Notes: generated from the sequence alone by a model not told the origin. A DNA stretch of 9,321 nt from an uncultured bacterium (GCA_905216215.1 CAJMSZ010000061.1:1-9321), one strand, 5' to 3'. Positions 1-6,923 are shown, counted from the first letter of the stretch. Numbers and translations are program-made.

Positions 1-2690
1 AGCGTACATTTCGCAATCTGGGAGAGGCAACAAGAGAAACCATCCAATTTACAAAGAATACATGGGGCTATATGCCGATTAAAATACATGTGGACGGAGA
101 ATTTATTCAGATTACAAGGGATACATTCTCGACAGATGATTTTGTGGGAAATCAGTTTGAGATAAGTTATATTATTCATCCGGAAAAGACCCATGCGGGC
201 AAGAATTTTGGGATTATTTCTTTCGAAACCCCTTATGAAGTTTTAAAATACGAAGTTCAAGTAGTGAACCATAAAAATCACGAAGAAGACAGAAGGGACG
301 CAGATATCATTCTTGCGTCTACACTCAAGAGTTTCCTTTCGGCGGAGGCCGGTAAGCAGACGATGAAAGCCTGGGCGGAGGAAGCGCGACAGAATTTATC
401 CGGACTTAATATTTATACAGAAAATGCAGATGTTTATCCACTGCTGGATGCGCATATGCATCTTCTTTGCAACGAAGAAAAAGAAGCGGCTTCTATTTTG
501 GAGGATTATAATTATACACGTTCTCTTTTGGGAAAAGAAAATCTGGTTGCGATTTATTATCAGTACTTACTTGCAAAACTGAAGAAGAGTGGGAGCTATG
601 TAAATCGGGCTGTAGAAGAAATTAATAAGGCATATATGAAGCGGCCGAAGTCATGGGAGCTTGTGTGTATGATGATAGAGCTGGACCCGGAATATAGAAA
701 TTATACGAAGCGGTTAAATGTACTGGAACGGCATTATAATAATGGGGCAAATCAGGTGCTCTTGTATTGGCTTGCATATAAGTGTTTCCTGGAACATCCG
801 GCGACTTTGAAAAAGCTCTCTTCTTTTGAAATTCAGATATTAAATTTTGCTGTGAAGCATCATTTGATGACGAAAGAAATTGCTTTGTATATGGCGAATC
901 TAGCCACTCAGCAGAGAAGCTACGACAAGCGCCTGGGACGTCTGTTATGTGCTGTGTATGATATTTTCCCGGACACAATGATTCTGACAGCTATATGTAC
1001 GGTATTGATTCGTGGAAATTGTACAGGCAGGGAATATTTTGAGTGGTATGAGAAGGCTGTGGAAGAGGATTTAAAGATTGCACAGCTCTATGAGTACTAT
1101 ATGATGTCAGTAGATGAACGGCAGTTGAAGAAAGAATTTCCGAAATCTGTTTATTTATATTTTATGCATGGAAATACACTGGATTATCGGAAGGCTGCTA
1201 TTTTGTATGCAAATGTCATTTTGTTTGTAGAGGAAACGGGTGAACTCTATGACATGTATCGGGAACAGATGGGACGATTTGCTTCGGAACAATTAGAAAA
1301 GCTCAGAATTAATGAGGCACTTCGTGTTATTTACAAAAGATGCTGTAAAGAACAGGATATGACCATAGAACAGATGCGCTCTATGTATGCGATTTGCCAT
1401 GCCTATGAAGTGAAGACAACAGTCAAAGATATGGCTTATGTCATTGTAATAGATGCGGATGGAAAGATTTCCCAACGGGTACCGTATAGTCAGGAAGGAA
1501 CCATTGTCTTCTTGTATCATCAGGAAGAACGAATAGTATGGGAGTCAAAGAGCGGACGTCATTATGTGGATTCTATTCCTTATGACACATTGCGACTGTT
1601 TTTTGAAAGCCGGTACGTGGATATGTGCAGGCGACTGGAAGAACAGGATGAAGAGAAAGTACGCAAGCGGGAAAAAGAAGAACTGACCTGGAATAAAATC
1701 TGTGAAATGGGAATCGACTGTTTTGAAGAAACGGAAGTGTTCAAAATATGCAGTATGCGAGTGCGGGATAATGGATACGAAGAAAATGAACTTCTGACAG
1801 AATTTTGCTTTGAACTTCTTAAGAAGGAACAATTCGATAAAGCGACCCTAACTTATCTGGTGGAGTATTATTGTGGACCAACGGTTGATATGAAACGTTT
1901 GTGGCATGTTGCACAGGAATATGAGATTCCTACCTATAAGCTGTCAGAACGAATTATTACCCAGATGCTTTTCTCAGAAATGATGTTTGGAGAAGAGGAA
2001 ATTTTTGCTGATTATTATGAAGGAAAGACCTATTTCCGACTGAAACAGGCATATCTTGCATACGTCTCAAGGGAGTATGTAGTAAATGGACGTCAGGTAA
2101 CGGGATGCGTATTTGTGATTATTGCAAATGAATACCGAAAAGGGGAAGATTTACCTGATGTCTGCAAAATTGCATTGCTGAAATATTATTCTGCGCGCGA
2201 AATCCATCAGGGTATTGAAAAGATGCTTCGGGGATTTCTGCGTGAAATGTGTGAAAAACAATTATATTTTTCGTTTTATTTAAACTATTCGGAGTCGTGG
2301 CTGCGCGAGGTCCAGTTATATGACAAGAGCATGATTGAGTATCACGCGAGAGTAGGCAGTAAAGTGACGATTTCATACCAACTGCTTAAGGATGGAAAGG
2401 AAAGCCTGAATTATCAGCACGAAGCTTTGCTGCCATCTTATGAAGATACTTATATTAAAACACTAGTATTATTTGCAGATGAAACATTGCGGTATTATTT
2501 TACGGAAACTCATGGAGATGAAGTGAAAGTGACGGAAAAACAGATATATGAGCCGAGAAAAATGCGCGCTATTGGTCGGTATGGAAGAATAAACGATATG
2601 TTACAGATGGATGAGGAAAAAATGCAAAAGGCCATGGCAAAATACTGGGAAGAGAATTTGCTTGCAGAAGAAATTTTTAAAGCATATTAA
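1..2690 (+). CDS. DUF5717-like large protein of unknown function, 5' end outside the window
   Basis: The reading frame is open from the first complete codon (position 3) to the TAA at 2688-2690, about 895 codons. The ATG at 72 lies mid-frame without a Shine-Dalgarno sequence, so the true start is upstream and the gene is cut by the window edge. The first ~100 visible residues are beta-rich, like the end of a beta-sandwich domain. They are followed by a long, charged, helix-rich stretch (roughly residues 85-700 counted from the ATG at 72) that looks like an alpha-solenoid with TPR-like pairs. The last ~170 residues turn beta-rich again (around VGSKVTISYQL and TLVLFADETLRYYFTE) before a basic-acidic helical tail. 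I see no signal peptide, membrane segment or catalytic motif. The overall pattern and neighbours match what I recall as the DUF5717 family of Lachnospiraceae; that name is from memory. It is probably the first or an early gene of a three-gene operon and may be a scaffold. Function unknown. Confidence 0.85.
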   Translation, partial: RTFRNLGEATRETIQFTKNTWGYMPIKIHVDGEFIQITRDTFSTDDFVGNQFEISYIIHPEKTHAGKNFGIISFETPYEVLKYEVQVVNHKNHEEDRRDADIILASTLKSFLSAEAGKQTMKAWAEEARQNLSGLNIYTENADVYPLLDAHMHLLCNEEKEAASILEDYNYTRSLLGKENLVAIYYQYLLAKLKKSGSYVNRAVEEINKAYMKRPKSWELVCMMIELDPEYRNYTKRLNVLERHYNNGANQVLLYWLAYKCFLEHPATLKKLSSFEIQILNFAVKHHLMTKEIALYMANLATQQRSYDKRLGRLLCAVYDIFPDTMILTAICTVLIRGNCTGREYFEWYEKAVEEDLKIAQLYEYYMMSVDERQLKKEFPKSVYLYFMHGNTLDYRKAAILYANVILFVEETGELYDMYREQMGRFASEQLEKLRINEALRVIYKRCCKEQDMTIEQMRSMYAICHAYEVKTTVKDMAYVIVIDADGKISQRVPYSQEGTIVFLYHQEERIVWESKSGRHYVDSIPYDTLRLFFESRYVDMCRRLEEQDEEKVRKREKEELTWNKICEMGIDCFEETEVFKICSMRVRDNGYEENELLTEFCFELLKKEQFDKATLTYLVEYYCGPTVDMKRLWHVAQEYEIPTYKLSERIITQMLFSEMMFGEEEIFADYYEGKTYFRLKQAYLAYVSREYVVNGRQVTGCVFVIIANEYRKGEDLPDVCKIALLKYYSAREIHQGIEKMLRGFLREMCEKQLYFSFYLNYSESWLREVQLYDKSMIEYHARVGSKVTISYQLLKDGKESLNYQHEALLPSYEDTYIKTLVLFADETLRYYFTETHGDEVKVTEKQIYEPRKMRAIGRYGRINDMLQMDEEKMQKAMAKYWEENLLAEEIFKAY

Positions 2691-2701
2691 GGAGGAAAAG
2701 C

Positions 2702-3988
2702 ATGGCTCAGGGAAAAATTATAGGGTATGATATTAACTCCAAAGTGTGTCAGATAAGTGTATTTGACGAAGAAAATGGAGAACCGGAAACGGTTGAGATT
2801 GGAAGAGATAATTATCAGATTCCTATGGCGGTGAATTACTATAAAGGAGAGTGGACTTACGGAAAAAATGCAATCCGTATGGATAGCGTGAAAGACAGTA
2901 CTCTGGTAGAAGACATTTTTGAAAAAGCGCTCAAACATGAAAAGGTAACCGTTGGAGATGAGGAGTATGATTCGGTGTGGATTCTGGCTGAGTTTATGCA
3001 GCAGACACTGAGGAATTTTGAAGAAATAGACCAAATTGTTTTCACGGTTCCATCGATGAACGAAGATATTCGCTATCTGCTGAAGGGAATGGGACAGAAA
3101 CTGGGTATTTCCAAGGAAAAGATTTATGTCCAGGACTACAAGGAAAGCTTTTGCCATTACATGTTCAATCAACCGAAAGAATTGTGGCAGTATGAGGCAG
3201 CTTTATTTTACTGTGACAGGAATGTCATTCGGGCATATATGCTTCGGGAACTGAAAACGGGTACCAAAACAAGCGGAAAGGAATGCTTTGTTACGGTAGA
3301 AGAAGTGGCGGATGCGGAAATGGAAGAACTGGAGCAGGTTTATCCTGCGCTAAGCATTGAAAAAGGACGAGCTGCAGATGAACATTTCAGACGGTTTATC
3401 CAAAATGTTTTTAATAAAAAATCTATATCTTCAGTCTTTCTTACCGGAGATGGTTTTGAAAATAACTGGTATCCGAATTCTCTCCGAGTTCTTTGCAATG
3501 GACGCAGAGCATTTATGGGAAACAATCTGTATAGCAAAGGGGCCTGCTATACAGCGCTGGATAAAGCGGAAAATATCATGGATGGTCTGGTTTACCTGGA
3601 TGATTCTAAACTTACAGATCAGATCAGTATCAAAATGCGGGTTTCCGGAGAAGAAGTACTTTACCCATTGGTGACTTGGGGAGCTCATTGGTATGAGTCT
3701 GATAAAGAATGGGAAGTTTTGATGGAAAATAATGAAGATATAGAATTGTATATTGATTCGCTATCTACCGGAAAACGCAGAACGGAGACAATTTCCTTGA
3801 AGGGACTTCCGGAACGTTCCAATTACGCATTAAGACTTCGAATCAGTACGATGTTTTTGAATGACAAAATGTGTAAGATAACATTTGAAGATGTGGGATT
3901 TGGAGAGTTCTTTTCACCTACCGGATTTAGCGTAGAAAAGGTGATTGAGTTAGGAGGCAGCAATGGGCAGTTTAATTCTTTGTCATAG
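2702..3988 (+). CDS. DUF5716-like protein with degenerate Hsp70/actin-type ATPase fold
   Basis: This 428-residue protein starts 11 nt after the upstream stop, with AAGGAGG (2689-2695) overlapping that stop and sitting 6 nt before the ATG. Several segments line up with an Hsp70-type nucleotide-binding domain: IIGYDINSK (residues 6-14) where Hsp70 has its first phosphate loop; IPMAVNYYKGEWTYGKNA (40-57), like the Hsp70 P-x-V...G-x-x-A stretch; VFTVPSMNEDIR (113-124), like the ITVPA-YF segment; FYCDRN (169-174) where the second phosphate loop should be; and LTGDGF (247-252) where the adenosine-binding glycine motif sits. The Thr-Thr of loop 1 and the Gly-Gly-Gly-Thr of loop 2 are absent, so ATP hydrolysis is doubtful and it may be a pseudo-ATPase. 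The last ~125 residues are beta-rich, like a small substrate-binding or sandwich domain, and carry ITFEDVGFGEFF near the end. No membrane segment is seen. The family name is from memory and the fold is inferred from motif order. Function unknown. Confidence 0.86.
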   Translation: MAQGKIIGYDINSKVCQISVFDEENGEPETVEIGRDNYQIPMAVNYYKGEWTYGKNAIRMDSVKDSTLVEDIFEKALKHEKVTVGDEEYDSVWILAEFMQQTLRNFEEIDQIVFTVPSMNEDIRYLLKGMGQKLGISKEKIYVQDYKESFCHYMFNQPKELWQYEAALFYCDRNVIRAYMLRELKTGTKTSGKECFVTVEEVADAEMEELEQVYPALSIEKGRAADEHFRRFIQNVFNKKSISSVFLTGDGFENNWYPNSLRVLCNGRRAFMGNNLYSKGACYTALDKAENIMDGLVYLDDSKLTDQISIKMRVSGEEVLYPLVTWGAHWYESDKEWEVLMENNEDIELYIDSLSTGKRRTETISLKGLPERSNYALRLRISTMFLNDKMCKITFEDVGFGEFFSPTGFSVEKVIELGGSNGQFNSLS

Positions 3989-4724
3989 AAAAAGAGCCAA
4001 ACATCCTTACGAGGTTTCGCGCATTCATAAACATATTTACACAATTGAAGAGTTGTGTTATTACCTGTGCAATAATTTGTATTTGATTGACTATACGATT
4101 ATGAATGAACAGCTCTGCCATTGGATTGCAGATGAACTGGAGCTGGAGAATATGGCTGATGCATTGATTAATGTGCTGCGAAATCAGGGTACAGTCGAAC
4201 AATTTGTACTGAAAGTCTTAGAAGAGGCAAAAATCTACACCCCGGGCGAATTGGCGCATATTCAGAATGTATTGCAAAAGCTTAAGAATCAAAAAGATGT
4301 AGAACGTCAGAAATTCAAAGCGGATAAATTGATGGAGAGCGGAGAGCTGGAGTCTGCTATTTTAATTTATATTTCCATTGTGAATGGCGAGTGGGACATG
4401 TCTATGGATAAGCGATTTTATGGACGTGTATATGCCTGCCTGGCTGCTGCTTATGGGAAATCTTTTCTGTACGAAGAGGCAGCGAATATGTATGAAAAAG
4501 CATACAAGCTCTGCGAAGATGAAGGAATGTTGGAAAGCTATCTGTATGCATGCGGCAAGTATATGCCTGTAGAAGAATATCAGAAGATGGTACGACAGAA
4601 TCAGACACTTTTGGAACTGGATAATATGCTGGCAGAACGAACAACGAGAATCAGAGAAAAAAAACACCAGAAATTCACAAGAGAGTTATTGGAAGAATGG
4701 AAGAATGCTTATCGGAAAGAATAG
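3963..4724 (+). CDS. TPR-like helical protein of unknown function
   Basis: This 253-residue protein starts inside the end of the preceding gene (26-nt overlap, different frame). The start is supported by AGGAGG at 3952-3957, 5 nt before the ATG, which suggests translational coupling. The N-terminal ~45 residues include a Cys/His/Arg-rich stretch (LCHRKRAKHPYEVSRIH) and a hydrophobic, tyrosine-rich helix (EELCYYLCNNLYLID). Helical segments follow. Residues ~117-215 look like two to three tetratricopeptide-type helix pairs, including KADKLMESGELESAILIY and a segment around AAAYGKSFLYEEAANMYEKA. The C-terminus is a charged helix. No signal peptide or membrane segment is seen. The conserved order with a DUF5717-like solenoid and an Hsp70-like protein suggests a shared complex in which this protein is an adaptor. 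That is inference; no catalytic residue can be named. Confidence 0.85.
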   Translation: MGSLILCHRKRAKHPYEVSRIHKHIYTIEELCYYLCNNLYLIDYTIMNEQLCHWIADELELENMADALINVLRNQGTVEQFVLKVLEEAKIYTPGELAHIQNVLQKLKNQKDVERQKFKADKLMESGELESAILIYISIVNGEWDMSMDKRFYGRVYACLAAAYGKSFLYEEAANMYEKAYKLCEDEGMLESYLYACGKYMPVEEYQKMVRQNQTLLELDNMLAERTTRIREKKHQKFTRELLEEWKNAYRKE

Positions 4725-4814
4725 ATTTTACAGGTGTTTTTTACAAATATGCTAATGATGAATTTATTTATTGAAAAAAACTATAAGAAATAACGAAAAA
4801 ATCTATAATCAGGA
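4725..4814. other. AT-rich intergenic stretch with no recognisable feature
   Basis: Between the TAG of the TPR-like gene and the promoter of the glycine reductase operon lie about 90 very AT-rich bases. I found no stable hairpin followed by a T-run, so no convincing terminator for the upstream cluster. A TATAAT at 4804-4809 lacks a -35 box at usable distance. Read-through from the upstream cluster into the riboswitch leader cannot be excluded. Confidence 0.5.
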
Positions 4815-4844
4815 CTAGCATTTTTTATTAAGCTATGCTATAAT
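4815..4844 (+). promoter_or_regulatory. Probable extended -10 promoter of the glycine reductase operon
   Basis: A perfect TATAAT at 4839-4844 is preceded by TG one base upstream (TGCTATAAT from 4836), the extended -10 form that tolerates a weak -35. The best -35 candidate is CTAGCA at 4815-4820 (3 of 6 matches, 18-nt spacer). The predicted transcription start is near 4851, about 50 nt before the riboswitch aptamer, giving a leader of about 325 nt before grdX. The promoter is placed by sequence only. Confidence 0.65.
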
Positions 4845-4850
4845 GACGAT

Positions 4851-4882
4851 GTCAAAAAGAGTGCCTTTGCTATTTTTTTGAC
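4851..4882 (+). repeat. Inverted repeat / hairpin at the predicted mRNA 5' end
   Basis: GTCAAAAA (4851-4858) pairs perfectly with TTTTTGAC (4875-4882), and G4859-T4874 plus A4860-T4873 extend it to about 10 pairs around a 12-nt loop. It starts at the predicted +1 of the operon, so it could be a 5' protective stem, an operator, or an arm of the leader's switching structure. The same GTCAAAAA arm can also pair with the U-tract of the downstream terminator. Confidence 0.6.
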
Positions 4883-4885
4883 AAG
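4873..4885 (+). repeat. Direct repeat copy 1, 13 nt
   Basis: TTTTTTTGACAAG occurs here and again, identically, at 5106-5118. The two copies bracket the glycine aptamer. This copy forms the 3' arm of the hairpin at the predicted mRNA 5' end; the other is the U-tract of the terminator plus six bases. Confidence 0.8.
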
Positions 4886-4904
4886 AGGAATTAATGTAGG
4901 GTAA

Positions 4905-5031
4905 TCTTTTCTGTGAGAGAACTGTATGATGTATGTAGATGCATTGCCAAAGTCGCCGAAGGGGCAAGTTTTTCTTGGGTAACAAGCGTTCTAAGAAGAA
5001 TGAAACTCTCAGGCAAAAGGAGTGGAAAAGA
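4905..5031 (+). promoter_or_regulatory. Glycine riboswitch, single aptamer
   Basis: The conserved glycine aptamer core is present: GCCGAAGGGGCAA (4955-4967) and CTCTCAGGCAAAAGGA (5006-5021). A terminal stem pairs TCTTTTC (4905-4911) with GAAAAGA (5025-5031). Just inside it, TGAGAG (4914-4919) pairs with CTCTCA (5006-5011). An arm pairs ATGTAT (4929-4934) with ATGCAT (4939-4944) around GTAG, and a second arm includes CTTG/CAAG (4974-4977 / 4983-4986). Most glycine riboswitches are tandem; no second complete aptamer is present, since no other CTCTCAGG element follows. It lies upstream of a terminator and the glycine reductase genes, so glycine binding most likely permits read-through (an ON switch). 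The direction is inferred from the pathway. Confidence 0.93.
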
Positions 5032-5032
5032 G

Positions 5033-5065
5033 TCTACACTCTGAATCCAGACTTATAGATGTGGA
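5033..5065 (+). promoter_or_regulatory. Ghost-aptamer-like hairpin 3' of the glycine aptamer
   Basis: TCTACA (5033-5038) pairs with TGTGGA (5060-5065), six pairs with one G-U. Inside it, TCTG (5040-5043) pairs with CAGA (5048-5051) around AATC, separated from the outer stem by an asymmetric internal loop. Singlet glycine riboswitches are known to keep a small stem beside the aptamer in place of the lost partner (the 'ghost aptamer'), on the 3' side in type 1. The position fits that role. Pairing was worked out by eye. Confidence 0.55.
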
Positions 5066-5068
5066 AAC

Positions 5069-5112
5069 AGAAGGGGCAATGAGACTAGAACGTTTTTATT
5101 GCTTCTTTTTTT
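5069..5112 (+). terminator. Intrinsic terminator (attenuator) of the glycine riboswitch
   Basis: GGGGCAAT (5073-5080) pairs with ATTGCTTC (5098-5105) in eight consecutive pairs including two G-U, extended by up to four A-U/G-U pairs into the following run of seven T (5106-5112). The loop is 17 nt. It stands between the aptamer and grdX, about 63 nt before the start codon, as expected for a transcriptional attenuator rather than the end of an operon. Confidence 0.8.
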
Positions 5113-5118
5113 GACAAG
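5106..5118 (+). repeat. Direct repeat copy 2, 13 nt
   Basis: Identical to 4873-4885. Its seven T residues are the U-tract of the attenuator. The GAC that follows lets the segment 5105-5115 pair over 11 positions (one G-U) with 4851-4861 at the mRNA 5' end. Confidence 0.8.
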
Positions 5119-5162
5119 GGTGGCACATGTATAAGGAGACAGAGAAAAGGAAAATCTAATTT

Positions 5163-5168
5163 GGAAGG
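5163..5168 (+). promoter_or_regulatory. Ribosome binding site that sets the grdX start
   Basis: GGAAGG lies 7 nt before the ATG at 5176. It overlaps the alternative TTG at 5161, which itself has only a weak AAGG about 10 nt upstream. This favours the ATG. Confidence 0.65.
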
Positions 5169-5175
5169 TAACAAG

Positions 5176-5559
5176 ATGGAAAAGCGATTTATAATTATTA
5201 CGAACAACAGTATGGTGAGAGATGAGCTTTCGGCTAACTATCAAGTAGAGTATGAGGATATCTCTTATGAGGATGTACTTAGAAAAGTTCGTGACAGAGT
5301 TTATGCGGGACACAAGCTTCTGACACATCCGTTGTCTGGAAGTGTAAAACCGAATGAGACTCCATACAAATCGGTCATGATATCAACGGAACCGGAAAAA
5401 CTGGATTTGGAATCAGTGGAAATTATAGAACGTGCAATTCATTCATGTGCGAAGTTCGAATTCAGATCGGATAAGTACAAACCGGAAGTGTATGAAGATT
5501 TCCGCACGATTGACTTTACTCTTATTTCAAGTGCAATTCCGTCAACGGATTTTTTATAA
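5176..5559 (+). CDS. grdX: GrdX family protein of the glycine reductase operon
   Basis: The product is 127 residues from the ATG at 5176; a TTG at 5161 would add five residues but has a poorer ribosome binding site. The N-terminus (MEKRFIIITNNSMV) and the central HKLLTHPLSGSVKPNETPYKS segment (residues ~46-65) are the signatures I recognise in GrdX, a small cytoplasmic protein commonly encoded with glycine, sarcosine or betaine reductase genes. Its biochemical role is not established; a helper role in the complex or in regulation is usually assumed. It is the first gene after the riboswitch attenuator and 80 nt before grdE. Codon use differs from the genes that follow: five of its six proline codons are CCG, whereas grdE uses CCA almost exclusively. 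It is therefore probably made at a lower level than the structural subunits. Confidence 0.88.
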   Translation: MEKRFIIITNNSMVRDELSANYQVEYEDISYEDVLRKVRDRVYAGHKLLTHPLSGSVKPNETPYKSVMISTEPEKLDLESVEIIERAIHSCAKFEFRSDKYKPEVYEDFRTIDFTLISSAIPSTDFL

Positions 5560-5624
5560 AGTGAAATGAGAGACAAAAGAGGCAACTAAAGCGTAAAGCT
5601 TTTGACATGCAAATCATTTATTTA

Positions 5625-5630
5625 AGGAGG
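5625..5630 (+). promoter_or_regulatory. Ribosome binding site that sets the GTG start of grdE
   Basis: AGGAGG lies 9 nt before the GTG at 5640. The only in-frame ATG upstream (5607) lies before this site and has no ribosome binding site of its own. Confidence 0.85.
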
Positions 5631-5639
5631 GAATTTACA

Positions 5640-6920
5640 GTGAAGTTAGAAATGGGTCATATTTTCATTAATGACATTCAGTTTGGTGAAGTTTCCAAGA
5701 TCGAAAATGGAGTACTTTATGTTTCTGAAGATGCTGTAAGAGAAATCGTTCTTGAGGACGAAAAAATTAAGAGTGTAAGCTTTGACATCGCAAAACCAGG
5801 CGAAAGCGTACGTATCACACCAGTTAAAGATGTTATCGAACCACGTTGCAAAGTAGAAGGAAGAGGAGGAATCTTCCCGGGAGTAATCGCTAAAGTAGAT
5901 ACAGTTGGATCTGGTAAAACTTATGCGTTAAAAGGAATGGCAGTTGTAACAGCTGGTAAAATTGTTGGTTTCCAGGAAGGTATCATTGATATGACTGGAC
6001 TTGGAGCGCAGTACACACCATTCTCTAAATTAAACAACTTTGTTATGGTTTGCGAACCAATTGACGAAATCAAACCACATGACTATGAAAAAGCGGTTCG
6101 TCTTGCTGGATTCAGAGTAGCTTGCTACCTTGGAGAATTAGCTCGTGATTTAACACCAGACGAAACAAAAGTTTATGAAACATATGGCATTATGGAAGGA
6201 AAGGAAAAATTCCCTAATCTTCCACGTGTAGCTTATGTACAGATGTTACAGAGCCAGGGACTTCTTCATGACACATACGTATATGGCGTAGATGCTAAGA
6301 AGATTGTTCCAACAATTCTTCATCCAACAGAAGTTATGGATGGTGCTATTGTTTCTGGTAACTGTGTATCAGCTTGTGACAAGAACCCAACATATGTACA
6401 CTTAAACAACCCAGTTGTTCACGACTTATTCGAAGAACACGGTAAAACAATCAACTTTGTTTGTCAGATCATCACAAATGAAAATGTTTTCCTTGCAGAC
6501 AAAATGCGTTCTTCAGACTGGACAGCTAAACTTTGCCGTTTCTTAGACTTAGATGCTGTAATTGTATCTCAGGAAGGATTCGGAAACCCAGATACTGACC
6601 TTATCATGAACACAAAGAAGATTGAAGCAGAAGGCGTTAAGACTGTAATCATCACAGATGAATATGCTGGACGTGATGGAAAATCTCAGTCACTTGCTGA
6701 CGCAGATCCAGCAGCAGATGCAGTAGTAACAGGTGGTAATGCTAACCAGTTAATCACACTTCCAAAACTTGATAAAGTTATCGGAACATTAGATTATGTT
6801 AACGTTATCGCAGGTGCCAGCGACCATACTCTTCATGAAGATGGAACACTTGAAGTTGAACTTCAGGTATTAACTGGCGCAACAAACGAAACAGGATTCA
6901 ACTTGTTGAGTGCACGATAG
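5640..6920 (+). CDS. grdE: Glycine reductase component B, pyruvoyl proprotein GrdE
   Basis: The product is 426 residues starting at GTG (KLEMGHIFIND follows), chosen because of the AGGAGG at 5625-5630. GrdE is made as a proprotein that cleaves itself before a cysteine, which becomes the pyruvoyl group at the new N-terminus of the C-terminal subunit. That carbonyl forms a Schiff base with the amino group of glycine. The cleavage region is visible as SGNCVSACDKNPTYVHLNNP. With this start its first cysteine is residue 242, the position I remember for the pyruvoyl cysteine of the characterised clostridial GrdE, which also supports the GTG start. The second cysteine is residue 246. GrdE works with GrdB as substrate-binding component B in the cytoplasm. 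Paralogues serve sarcosine or betaine; the glycine riboswitch upstream favours glycine. grdB begins 20 nt after the stop. Proline codons are CCA in about 15 of 17 cases, as in very highly expressed genes. Confidence 0.95.
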   Translation: MKLEMGHIFINDIQFGEVSKIENGVLYVSEDAVREIVLEDEKIKSVSFDIAKPGESVRITPVKDVIEPRCKVEGRGGIFPGVIAKVDTVGSGKTYALKGMAVVTAGKIVGFQEGIIDMTGLGAQYTPFSKLNNFVMVCEPIDEIKPHDYEKAVRLAGFRVACYLGELARDLTPDETKVYETYGIMEGKEKFPNLPRVAYVQMLQSQGLLHDTYVYGVDAKKIVPTILHPTEVMDGAIVSGNCVSACDKNPTYVHLNNPVVHDLFEEHGKTINFVCQIITNENVFLADKMRSSDWTAKLCRFLDLDAVIVSQEGFGNPDTDLIMNTKKIEAEGVKTVIITDEYAGRDGKSQSLADADPAADAVVTGGNANQLITLPKLDKVIGTLDYVNVIAGASDHTLHEDGTLEVELQVLTGATNETGFNLLSAR

Positions 6921-6923
6921 AAA

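Noticed and set aside
622..978. Reverse-strand open frames within the unknown genes, grdB and trxB
   Set aside because: They lie opposite clearly coding sequence, have no ribosome binding sites I can support, and encode no recognisable protein pattern.
4878..4907. TTGACA at 4878-4883 as a second promoter
   Set aside because: No good -10 lies at 16-18 nt (GTAATC or TAATCT only), and a start there would fall about 5' of the aptamer's inner stem and remove part of the terminal stem.
5031..5112. A complete second glycine aptamer
   Set aside because: Only a core-like GAAGGGGCAA is present; no CTCTCAGG-type 3' half follows before grdX.
5111..5135. TTGACA at 5111-5116 with TATAAG at 5130-5135 as a riboswitch-independent grdX promoter
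   Set aside because: The spacer is only 13 nt, and the TTGACA is explained as the end of the terminator U-tract.
5161..5175. TTG start for grdX adding five residues
   Set aside because: The GGAAGG at 5163-5168 is well placed for the ATG at 5176, while the TTG has only a weak upstream site.
5602..5630. TTGACA at 5602-5607 as an internal promoter for grdE
   Set aside because: The -10 position is occupied by the Shine-Dalgarno sequence AGGAGG; no TATAAT-like element is present.
5607..5639. ATG at 5607 as the grdE start
   Set aside because: It precedes the strong AGGAGG at 5625-5630 and has no ribosome binding site; GTG at 5640 gives the typical N-terminus and puts the pyruvoyl cysteine at residue 242.
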